Positions 1 to 4,725 of a stretch of 5,910 bases of DNA are shown piece by piece. The position numbers and the translations under genes were made by a program. Each line of letters opens with the position of its first letter. Positions within the stretch are counted from its first letter, which is position 1. The notes under the pieces were generated by a model. It saw only the letters and a list, made by a program, of their open reading frames with translations. It made no database searches and was not told the origin of the DNA. The stretch lies in contig JAGRHE010000169.1 of assembly GCA_020445165.1 (NCBI GenBank), positions 1-5,910 of the forward strand, written 5' to 3'. This stretch comes from Gammaproteobacteria bacterium. Its GTDB lineage: Bacteria > Pseudomonadota > Gammaproteobacteria > Chromatiales > Sedimenticolaceae.

Positions 1-273
1 ATCACCACGCCCGGTGGGATCTTCACCCTGGTGTTCGGCCTGTGGATGCTGCATGACTATGCCTGGGCAGCCTTCGGCAGCCACCTCTGGTTGCAGGTCA
101 AGCTCGTGCTGTTGGCGATCCTGGTGGCCTATCACCTGTACTGCGGCAAGCTGCTCGCCGACTTCAAACACGATCGCAACCGGCGCAGCCATGTCTGGTA
201 TCGCTGGTTCAACGAGTTGCCGGTGGTACTGCTGATTGCCATCGTCCTGCTCGCGGTTCTGAAACCGGTCTGA
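1..273 (+). CDS. hemJ: HemJ/CopD-type integral membrane protein, 3' end only (probable protoporphyrinogen oxidase HemJ)
   Basis: This is the C-terminal 90 residues of a gene that starts before the window; the reading frame is open from base 1 and stops with TGA at 271-273. Three hydrophobic segments are visible at about fragment residues 5-18, 30-49 and 73-88. The piece carries the pattern I associate with HemJ (UPF0093): WLQVKL, then a YHLYCG stretch, a basic loop with RRSHVWYRWFNE (about 61-72), and a hydrophobic tail ending LKPV. HemJ is known as an inner-membrane protein that oxidises protoporphyrinogen IX to protoporphyrin IX in bacteria lacking HemG/HemY. The start and first helices are outside the window, so the conserved N-terminal residues cannot be checked. 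The related CopD domain is the main alternative. The next gene begins 2 bp after this stop, which suggests co-transcription. Confidence 0.83.
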   Translation: MTTPGGIFTLVFGLWMLHDYAWAAFGSHLWLQVKLVLLAILVAYHLYCGKLLADFKHDRNRRSHVWYRWFNELPVVLLIAIVLLAVLKPV

Positions 274-275
274 TC

Positions 276-2321
276 ATGACAGAAGCTTCCACCCGCAAGC
301 GCCGCCGCCGACAGCCCTCTCCCGAGCGCATCGCCGCGACGCGCAAGCAGCACATGCTGCTGCTCGCCTTGCTGGTGGTGCTGGTGTTCGCCAGCACCCT
401 GGGAGGGGATTTTGTCTGGACCGACCGCGAAGACCTGTTGCAGGGAGCGTTCAGGATCGACAGCACGGACGATGTCCGCGCAGCACTGACCCAGTCGCGC
501 GACGCGTTTCGCGCCCGCACCCTGGGCGGTACGGCTGATCCCGGTGCTGGCTCCTGGCAACCGCTGGTGCTGCTGCTGAACTCCGTGAGCTGGGCCATCT
601 GGGGCGACTGCGCCTTCTGCTTTCATCTCGAAAACATCCTGCTGCATCTTGCGATCGTCATCGGACTCTACGCACTGGGACGCCACCTGCTGTCACATCG
701 CCGTCACGGCAATCGTATCGCGGCCTGGGCAGCGGCCCTGTATGCCGTGCACCCGGCCACCGTCACGGCCGTTGCCTGGGTGGGCGGGCGCCCGACCCTG
801 CTGGCTGCTGCGTTCAGCGTCTGGACGCTGGTGATCTTCACGCGCTTGCAGGCAACCACCAACTCGCGGCCCGGACACGTGCGACGCTGGCTGATCGCGC
901 TCTTGCTGACCAGCATGGGCGCGCTACTGTCGCACGAGTCGGCGATGATGCTGCCGCTGATCGCCCTGCTGGTGGCTGGCTTCGAGAGCAGCGAGCGCGG
1001 CCGCCACCCGCTTGGCGGGATTTCCCCGCGCCGCCGCAAGGGCTTGCTGGTCCTGGTCGGCGGCGTACTGCTGTTCACCCTGTATCGGCTGCTGGCACTG
1101 GGCGGGATGCGATTCGATGCGCCTTACCCGGCCGACGGCACCTTCGCCAACATCGGCACCGGCTTGCGTCACCTGTGGTTCCTGATCGACGAGGCACTGC
1201 TGCCCGGGGAACCGATCCTTTCCGATGCCTGGCGGATCACCCAGAGCTGGGGGGCCGGCGAGACCGCCGCATTCCTGGGCCTGCTGCTTATCCTTGCAGG
1301 CATCGTCATCGGCTTTCGCATGCGTCATCCGGCAGCGCTGGGCGCAAGCTGGTTGCTGCTGTGGCTGGTACCCGGGGTCGGGCTGTTTCCGAGCGACCAC
1401 TACCATGACAACCAGACGCTGTATCTTGCCGTCTGGGGCGTGGCATTCGCGATCTCGTTCGGCATTCTGCAACTGTGGCGACCGGTAGGCCGCCAGCTGG
1501 TACCCGGAAGCGAAGCGCTCGCCTACGTGCCGCTGATCATCGTGCTGGCGGTCATCACCGCTTTTTCGAATGCACGCTGGTGGGACCACAGCGGCCTGTT
1601 CGAGGCCGAGGTCAGCAGCGATCCCCACTACATGGAAGGCCGGATCGAACTCGCCAAGGCCGCGCTCGACCAGGGAACACCAGAAATCGCGCTCAACCAC
1701 GCCCTGGCGGCAATCGAGGCGTCCGGCGACGAGGGCTACACCGGTTACTGGTCACCGGCTGAGACCTACCTGCTTCTGGGCCGGGCACAATGGCAGATGG
1801 AGCGGTACGGCGAGGCCGCCGCGAGCTTTGCCCGCGCGATCGAGCGAGCCCCCGACGATGCCCGTGTCTACCATGGCCTGGGCCTTGCCGAGCTGGCGCA
1901 GGAATCGTACGAGGCGGCCGAGGAAAGCCTGCGTGTGGCATTGAAGCTGCGCAGCCCCTATCCGGAAGCCGAAGCCGATCTGGGGGCGGCACTCGCCGGA
2001 CAGAAACGTTACGTCGAGGCCTTCCCCCTGCTCGCTGCAGCGATCGACGCTGGGCTGGGAACTGCCTGGCGACACCGCGCGCTGGCGATGGTCTACATCG
2101 ACGGCAGGCGTCTCGAAGATGCCGCGCGCCACCTCGAGATCGCCCTTGCCGAGAAAGACAGTGCCGAAGTGCGCGCTCGTCTGGCGTGGCTGCACTGGCA
2201 ACTGGGCGACAAAGCCAGGGCCGAGGCCGAACTCGCGGCTGCGCAGGCACTCGACGAGCGAGGCAGTGAGTACGTGCAATGGGTCCGCGATCAGCTGGCA
2301 GGCAAACCGGAAAGTGACTGA
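276..2321 (+). CDS. Multi-pass membrane protein with C-terminal TPR repeats, TMTC/GT-C glycosyltransferase-like
   Basis: This 681-residue protein has a basic cytoplasmic N-terminus (RKRRRR at 8-12), about 11-12 hydrophobic segments between residues 27 and 431, and a soluble C-terminal half of tetratricopeptide-like helices (about 447-675). Clear TPR units include LGRAQWQMERYGEAAASFARAIERAP (501-526) and the next one at 531-560. The membrane part shows the layout of TMTC-type O-mannosyltransferase-like proteins: GDFVWTDRE after the first helix (44-51), SWQPLVLLLN (93-102), FHLENILLH (116-124), then AVHPATVTAVAWVGGRP (157-173) and SHESAMMLP (219-227). GT-C enzymes move a sugar from a lipid carrier to an acceptor on the periplasmic side, and the TPRs would bind the partner. 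Activity here is inference: several signature positions differ from the family pattern as I recall it. ATG 276 lies 2 bp after the upstream stop with no evident Shine-Dalgarno, so reinitiation or coupling is likely. ATG 354 is a less likely alternative start because it would remove the basic leader. It could also be a non-enzymatic TPR membrane scaffold. Confidence 0.8.
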   Translation: MTEASTRKRRRRQPSPERIAATRKQHMLLLALLVVLVFASTLGGDFVWTDREDLLQGAFRIDSTDDVRAALTQSRDAFRARTLGGTADPGAGSWQPLVLLLNSVSWAIWGDCAFCFHLENILLHLAIVIGLYALGRHLLSHRRHGNRIAAWAAALYAVHPATVTAVAWVGGRPTLLAAAFSVWTLVIFTRLQATTNSRPGHVRRWLIALLLTSMGALLSHESAMMLPLIALLVAGFESSERGRHPLGGISPRRRKGLLVLVGGVLLFTLYRLLALGGMRFDAPYPADGTFANIGTGLRHLWFLIDEALLPGEPILSDAWRITQSWGAGETAAFLGLLLILAGIVIGFRMRHPAALGASWLLLWLVPGVGLFPSDHYHDNQTLYLAVWGVAFAISFGILQLWRPVGRQLVPGSEALAYVPLIIVLAVITAFSNARWWDHSGLFEAEVSSDPHYMEGRIELAKAALDQGTPEIALNHALAAIEASGDEGYTGYWSPAETYLLLGRAQWQMERYGEAAASFARAIERAPDDARVYHGLGLAELAQESYEAAEESLRVALKLRSPYPEAEADLGAALAGQKRYVEAFPLLAAAIDAGLGTAWRHRALAMVYIDGRRLEDAARHLEIALAEKDSAEVRARLAWLHWQLGDKARAEAELAAAQALDERGSEYVQWVRDQLAGKPESD

Positions 2322-2347
2322 CAGCAACCGCAGTGAGTCCGAAAAGC

Positions 2348-2375
2348 ACATGCCCCGCGTTTCGGCGGGGCATGT
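2348..2375 (-). terminator. Intrinsic terminator between convergent genes
   Basis: A perfect 11-bp inverted repeat (arms 2348-2358 and 2365-2375, ACATGCCCCGC and its complement) encloses a 6-nt loop. It lies between the stop of the TPR membrane protein (2321) and the stop of the minus-strand Fe-S carrier gene (2444). Read on the minus strand, the stem is followed by GCTTTTC, a short U-run. On the plus strand no U-run follows. It therefore fits best as the terminator of the minus-strand gene, although the stem could slow polymerase in both directions. Confidence 0.78.
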
Positions 2376-2443
2376 ATCAGGCCCGTAGCGGACCGGAACG
2401 GTTCACAACAGGCCGGATCGACCTGCCGCCTGCGGTCACCGGA

Positions 2444-2809
2444 TCAAGAGCAACCGCCCTGTGATCCGCAGGTACCACAACCGCCGCCGGAAGCAGGCTG
2501 CAGGTTGTTGAAGACGAAGCGCGCATCGCCGTCTCCGCCATCGATGAAGTCGATTTCGACACCACGGATGTGCTCCAGCGTGCCGCTGTCGACGATCACC
2601 CGGATGCCTTCGTACTCACGGACGCGGTCATCATCGTTGAGTTGATCAGTGAAAGTCATACCGAAACTCACGCCGCTGCAACCGCCCGGCGTGGCGAACA
2701 CACGCACGCCCTGCACGCTGTCTTCCACCTGTGACATCAACTCGGCCATCTTGCCCTGCGCCGGTGAAGTCAGGGTCAGTTCATTGTCAGCCAAAGCAGC
2801 CTGGGTCAT
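2444..2809 (-). CDS. A-type iron-sulfur carrier (HesB/IscA/ErpA family)
   Basis: This 121-residue protein has the HesB/IscA fold pattern: LTLTSPAQGKMAEL (11-24), GVRVFATPGGCSGVSFGMTF (34-53), VIVDSGTLEHIRGVEIDFID (71-90), FVFNNLQP (98-105), and a glycine/cysteine-rich tail. A-type carriers bind a [2Fe-2S] or [4Fe-4S] cluster, or iron, through three cysteines and pass it to apo-proteins in the cytoplasm. The candidates here are Cys44, Cys111 and Cys114, with an extra Cys120. The usual C-terminal pair is Cys-Gly-Cys; here it is Cys-Gly-Thr-Cys, so I do not assign erpA or iscA firmly. The start is the ATG at 2807-2809 because GAGGTG (2815-2820) sits 5 nt upstream. An in-frame ATG at 2864-2866 would add 19 residues but has no support. 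The gene appears monocistronic: a terminator lies upstream at 2994-3019 and another downstream at 2348-2375. Confidence 0.88.
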   Translation of the reverse strand: MTQAALADNELTLTSPAQGKMAELMSQVEDSVQGVRVFATPGGCSGVSFGMTFTDQLNDDDRVREYEGIRVIVDSGTLEHIRGVEIDFIDGGDGDARFVFNNLQPASGGGCGTCGSQGGCS

Positions 2810-2814
2810 CTCGA

Positions 2815-2820
2815 CACCTC
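2815..2820 (-). promoter_or_regulatory. Ribosome binding site that fixes the Fe-S carrier start
   Basis: On the minus strand GAGGTG lies 5 nt before the ATG at 2807-2809. It chooses this start over the in-frame ATG at 2864-2866, which would put the start 19 codons further upstream. Confidence 0.7.
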
Positions 2821-2849
2821 TAAAGCTCGTAAAAAATGAAATGGCGGAC

Positions 2850-2878
2850 AGTCTACCATCGGACACGCCGAAATTCAG
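2850..2878 (-). promoter_or_regulatory. Weak sigma70-like promoter candidate for the Fe-S carrier gene
   Basis: On the minus strand CTGAAT (2873-2878) and TAGACT (2850-2855) are separated by exactly 17 nt and match the -35 and -10 consensus at 3 of 6 and 4 of 6 positions. A start of transcription near 2843 would give a leader of roughly 35 nt that contains the GAGGTG ribosome site. The match is weak. The argument for it is the correct spacing, its place between the upstream terminator and the gene, and the perfect palindrome abutting the -35. Confidence 0.35.
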
Positions 2879-2880
2879 GC

Positions 2881-2900
2881 AACTTCGAACATTCGAAGTT
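2881..2900. promoter_or_regulatory. Perfect 9-2-9 palindrome, operator-like
   Basis: AACTTCGAA, a 2-nt spacer (CA) and TTCGAAGTT form a perfect inverted repeat. Each arm itself contains the self-complementary TTCGAA. It lies 3 bp upstream of the putative -35 of the Fe-S carrier promoter on the minus strand, the usual place for an activator site. The symmetry and 11-bp arm spacing suit a dimeric helix-turn-helix regulator. It does not look like the IscR type 1 or type 2 consensus as I know them. The regulator is unknown, and a role as an RNA stem is also possible. Confidence 0.45.
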
Positions 2901-2925
2901 CCCGTGCAGTGCAGGGGTGCACCGC

Positions 2926-2956
2926 CATTTTCGATCGCGATAAGCGATTGAAAATG
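2926..2956 (+). repeat. 13-bp inverted repeat (hairpin) in the gap upstream of the Fe-S carrier gene
   Basis: Arms 2926-2938 (CATTTTCGATCGC) and 2944-2956 pair over 13 positions around a 5-nt loop (GATAA). Twelve pairs are Watson-Crick and one is G-U (2933 with 2949) if the plus strand is transcribed. On a minus-strand transcript the same position is an A-C mismatch. No U-run follows on either side, so it is not a typical terminator. Function is unknown; it may be a protein site or part of a structured RNA. Confidence 0.5.
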
Positions 2957-2993
2957 AAGGAGACCGACAGCGCCGTTTTCGGATTTCCGTACA

Positions 2994-3019
2994 GAAAAAT
3001 GCCACGGATGGCATTTTTC
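2994..3019 (-). terminator. Intrinsic terminator of the DUF5063-like gene
   Basis: A perfect 11-bp stem (2994-3004 with 3009-3019) has a CGGA tetraloop on the plus strand and ends in a run of five T on either strand (GAAAAATGCCA and its complement). It begins 11 nt past the stop codon of the minus-strand gene at 3030, where an intrinsic terminator is expected. Because A and T runs flank both sides it could also end any plus-strand transcript entering from 2881 onward. Confidence 0.83.
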
Positions 3020-3029
3020 GAAGCCCTAT

Positions 3030-3509
3030 TCAGTACAGGCGATCTCGCGCCGCCAGCGCGTACAGGTGGCGCTCGGCATCCACCACGTGCTGCCCCCAGT
3101 GCTTGCAGAATCCGCTGCGCCAGCGACCGACGGTGCGGCGCGGATCGCTGCTGCGCTCGAGTCGGGCCAGGCCTTGCTTGAGTTCGCAGTAGATATCGGT
3201 CAGATCGTCCGCCAGGCTGCCGCTCATCTCCTGTCGGTCCGGGGTCACGTCGTACTCCATCCAGTAGCCATCGAGGTCGCCCAGAAGCCGATGCAGGCGG
3301 CTGAACAGCTCGAATCTCTGGTCCAGGTCGGCATCCGGGTCGGGCGGAAATTCATCGCGCCAGGGACCGGCAGCGGTCATTGCCGCATGCAGGCGGGGCA
3401 ACAGTTCGTTGAGCTGTGCCAGGGGCGCGCGATGGCCCTCCTCGAGCGTTTCGATCAATTCGCAGTAACGGCGGGCAATCACCAGCAGTTCGCTATCGTC
3501 ACCTGCCAT
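3030..3509 (-). CDS. DUF5063-like protein of unknown function
   Basis: This is a 159-residue soluble, probably all-helical acidic protein with no signal peptide or membrane segment. Visible landmarks are ELLVIARRYCELIETLEE (7-24), a PPDPDAD linker (55-61), GYWMEYDVTPDRQE (81-94), SGSLADDLTDIYCELKQGL (96-114) and GRWRSGFCKHWGQHVVDAERHLY (128-150). The DDL-DIY-LK-GL block followed by W...HWG-H-VDA-R-L is what I recall for DUF5063 (Pfam); this needs a profile search. No function is established for that family, and I see no catalytic triad or metal site that I can name. The start is ATG 3507-3509 because GGAGG (3517-3521) precedes it by 7 nt; the in-frame ATG at 3572 would add 21 unconvincing residues. 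It lies 158 bp downstream of rubredoxin on the same strand and ends at its own terminator. Confidence 0.72.
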   Translation of the reverse strand: MAGDDSELLVIARRYCELIETLEEGHRAPLAQLNELLPRLHAAMTAAGPWRDEFPPDPDADLDQRFELFSRLHRLLGDLDGYWMEYDVTPDRQEMSGSLADDLTDIYCELKQGLARLERSSDPRRTVGRWRSGFCKHWGQHVVDAERHLYALAARDRLY

Positions 3510-3516
3510 GTTACAT

Positions 3517-3521
3517 CCTCC
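3517..3521 (-). promoter_or_regulatory. Strong Shine-Dalgarno of the DUF5063-like gene
   Basis: GGAGG on the minus strand lies 7 nt before the ATG at 3507-3509. It is among the strongest ribosome sites in the window and decides the start codon against the longer in-frame option beginning at 3572. Confidence 0.75.
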
Positions 3522-3629
3522 GGAAGACACAGACACATACACCCACGCCGCAAGTACCTGTTTTTGCAGCAATTCATTGAATGGACGGGCTGCCTTGAAG
3601 TGTAGACCAGATTTTCAAACGGCCTAGTG

Positions 3630-3667
3630 CGGCATGCTCCGGCGCGCGGCAGGGCGCTGCATGGCCG
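3630..3667 (-). terminator. Possible hairpin after rubredoxin
   Basis: Directly after the rubredoxin stop, the minus strand reads CGGCCATGC, about 21 nt, then GCATGCCG. These arms pair with one bulged C, and short GCGC pairs are possible inside the loop. Only GTTTGAAAAT follows some 10 nt later, so this is a poor intrinsic terminator. It may partly separate rubredoxin from the DUF5063-like gene or stabilise the 3' end of the rubredoxin mRNA. Confidence 0.3.
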
Positions 3668-3832
3668 TCAGATCTCGACCATCTCGAAGTCCTCTTTGCC
3701 GGCCCCGCACTCCGGGCATTTCCAGTTCAGCGGCACGTCGTCCCAGGCCGTCCCCGGGGCGATGCCTTCGTCCGGCACCCCCTTGGCCTCGTCGTAGATG
3801 TAACCGCAGATTACGCACATGTAGGTCTTCAT
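3668..3832 (-). CDS. rubA: Rubredoxin
   Basis: A 54-residue rubredoxin beginning [18 protein letters not shown]. It has the complete single-iron site: Cys6-X2-Cys9-Gly-Tyr and Cys39-Pro-X-Cys42-Gly. It also has the conserved DEG (21-23), PGT (26-28), and the [14 protein letters not shown] stretch (30-43). Rubredoxins are small cytoplasmic one-electron carriers with Fe(SCys)4. Known partners include rubredoxin reductase, alkane hydroxylase and oxygen or peroxide reductases, none of which is in the window. Length is typical (about 50-55). The start is supported by family length and by AGGA 9 nt upstream on the minus strand. It is transcribed divergently from thiD across 122 bp. As I recall, this arrangement is frequent in gammaproteobacteria, with no proven functional link. 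The symbol is generic. Confidence 0.97.
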   Translation of the reverse strand: MKTYMCVICGYIYDEAKGVPDEGIAPGTAWDDVPLNWKCPECGAGKEDFEMVEI

Positions 3833-3850
3833 CGTCCCGCTTCCTGATTG

Positions 3851-3879
3851 CTGCCGGCAAAGCCGACCAAAACCGGCAG
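3851..3879. repeat. 7-bp inverted repeat in the rubredoxin/thiD divergent gap
   Basis: CTGCCGG (3851-3857) and CCGGCAG (3873-3879) are perfect complements around a 15-nt spacer. They lie 19-47 nt upstream of the rubredoxin start, within its likely leader or promoter. It could be an operator or a leader hairpin, but in GC-rich DNA a 7-bp match with this spacing may be chance. Confidence 0.25.
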
Positions 3880-3937
3880 TTTGCCAGATTGAATCGACGG
3901 ATTTTTCGGGTTCGCGACAGGGTTGCCTGCCGACACT

Positions 3938-3945
3938 GATACAAT
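3938..3945 (+). promoter_or_regulatory. Extended -10 promoter candidate of thiD-thiE-hemL
   Basis: TGATACAAT (TG at 3937-3938, hexamer TACAAT at 3940-3945) fits an extended -10 element, with 5 of 6 hexamer matches to TATAAT. No good -35 is seen at 16-18 nt spacing; TTGCCT at 3923-3928 is too close (11 nt). Transcription would begin about 3951-3953, only 2-4 nt before the thiD ATG at 3955. I found no TPP riboswitch in the 122-bp gap. Confidence 0.5.
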
Positions 3946-3954
3946 CGACCCATC

Positions 3955-4725
3955 ATGCGAACCACCCCAGTCGTACTGTTCATTGGCGGTCATGACCCCA
4001 CCGGTGGCGCGGGTATACAGGCCGATATCGAGTCTGCCGGCCAGCTGGGTGCGCGCGCCGTTTCGCTGGTCACGGCGCTGACCGCCCAGGACACGCAGAA
4101 CGTGGCTGCCAAGTGGCCCACCCCAGTCGATGCCCTGCTCCGGCAGTTCGACACCCTGGTTGCCGACATCCGTCCGGACGTGGTCAAGATCGGCATGCTG
4201 GGCGAGCCGACCCAGGCGACGGCCCTGGCAGGGCGACTCACCCGGCTCGGATGTCCACTGGTCCTCGACCCGGTGCTGGCGGCCGGTGGTGGATTCGATC
4301 TCGGCGGTGACGGCCTGATCGACAGCATCCGTACTCACCTGCTGCCGCTGACCACTTTACTGACACCAAACCGCAACGAGGCACGCCGCCTGGCCGGCGA
4401 TACCGACGCCGACCGCGCGGCCGGATCCCTGCTCGCGGCCGGCGCCGGGGCGGTGCTGCTCACCGGGGCCGACGAAGCCGACGGCCAGCAGGTGCTCAAT
4501 CGCCTGTACCGTTCCAGCACCGCACCCCTCGAGTGCGCCTGGCCGCGGCTTCCATATCACTACCATGGCTCGGGCTGCACGCTGGCCAGCGCCTGCGCGA
4601 CGCTGCTCGCCCACGGGCTCGCACTGGAACAAGCGGTCACACGGGCACAGGAGACGACATGGACGACACTGGACCGTGCAGAAGCTGTCGGGCACGGCCA
4701 ATGGCTGCCGCGGCGACGCCCGTGA
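3955..4725 (+). CDS. thiD: Hydroxymethylpyrimidine/phosphomethylpyrimidine kinase ThiD
   Basis: This 256-residue member of the ribokinase-like ThiD family phosphorylates hydroxymethylpyrimidine phosphate to the diphosphate for thiamine synthesis in the cytoplasm. Motifs in order are GGHDPTGGAGIQADIE (11-26, substrate-binding N-terminus), VTALTAQDTQNV (39-50), VKIGMLG (77-83), LDPVLAAGGG (104-113), TPNRNEARRL (137-146) and HGSGCTLASA (204-213), the anion-hole and ATP motif with Cys208. The usual form is GTGCT; the GSGCT variant with the tail RAEAVGHGQWLPRR is what I recall for Pseudomonas-type ThiD. The start is secure: an in-frame TGA at 3937-3939 leaves ATG 3955 as the only start before the motif. 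There is no Shine-Dalgarno (see promoter). It overlaps thiE by 4 bp. Confidence 0.96.
   Translation: MRTTPVVLFIGGHDPTGGAGIQADIESAGQLGARAVSLVTALTAQDTQNVAAKWPTPVDALLRQFDTLVADIRPDVVKIGMLGEPTQATALAGRLTRLGCPLVLDPVLAAGGGFDLGGDGLIDSIRTHLLPLTTLLTPNRNEARRLAGDTDADRAAGSLLAAGAGAVLLTGADEADGQQVLNRLYRSSTAPLECAWPRLPYHYHGSGCTLASACATLLAHGLALEQAVTRAQETTWTTLDRAEAVGHGQWLPRRRP

Noticed and set aside
924..1700. 258-codon open frame on the minus strand inside the TPR membrane protein gene
   Set aside because: Its translation is glutamine-rich and low in complexity with no recognisable motif, as expected for the antisense of a GC-rich gene. The plus-strand frame carries clear membrane and family motifs.
1693..2373. 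Long minus-strand open frames opposite the TPR region (1693-2373 and 1752-2351)
   Set aside because: They are antisense shadows of TPR coding sequence, are rich in Arg/Pro or irregular, and run through the terminator hairpin at 2348-2375.
2404..2446. Short repeat of CCGGATC and a weak GACC/GGTC stem after the Fe-S carrier stop
   Set aside because: The matches are only 4-7 bp in GC-rich DNA and have no U-run. The better terminator lies just beyond at 2348-2375.
2909..3181. 90-codon plus-strand open frame starting in the inverted-repeat cluster, or a shorter one from ATG 2954
   Set aside because: There is no ribosome site, it reads through the 2994-3019 hairpin, and it continues antisense to the DUF5063-like gene with a biased Arg/Ala/Cys composition.
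3066..3605. 179-codon plus-strand open frame opposite the DUF5063-like gene
   Set aside because: It looks fairly protein-like but has no ribosome site. The minus-strand frame has a strong Shine-Dalgarno, family-like motifs and a terminator placed right after its stop.
3833..3954. TPP riboswitch upstream of thiD
   Set aside because: The conserved THI-box segments (such as CTGAGA followed by ACCTGAT) are absent, and the predicted transcript start leaves almost no leader.
3624..3983. 119-codon minus-strand open frame over the rubredoxin gene
   Set aside because: It is in a different frame from the 54-residue rubredoxin, whose four iron-binding cysteines are all present. The longer frame is arginine-rich and also crosses the thiD start.
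3829..4338. 169-codon minus-strand open frame opposite the thiD 5' half
   Set aside because: It is antisense to unmistakable ThiD motifs and spans the divergent promoter region.
4533..4700. N-terminal extension of ThiE within thiD
   Set aside because: The frame is open, but the extra residues are not ThiE-like and overlap thiD coding sequence. ThiE homologues start just before the LRGLYAITD motif.
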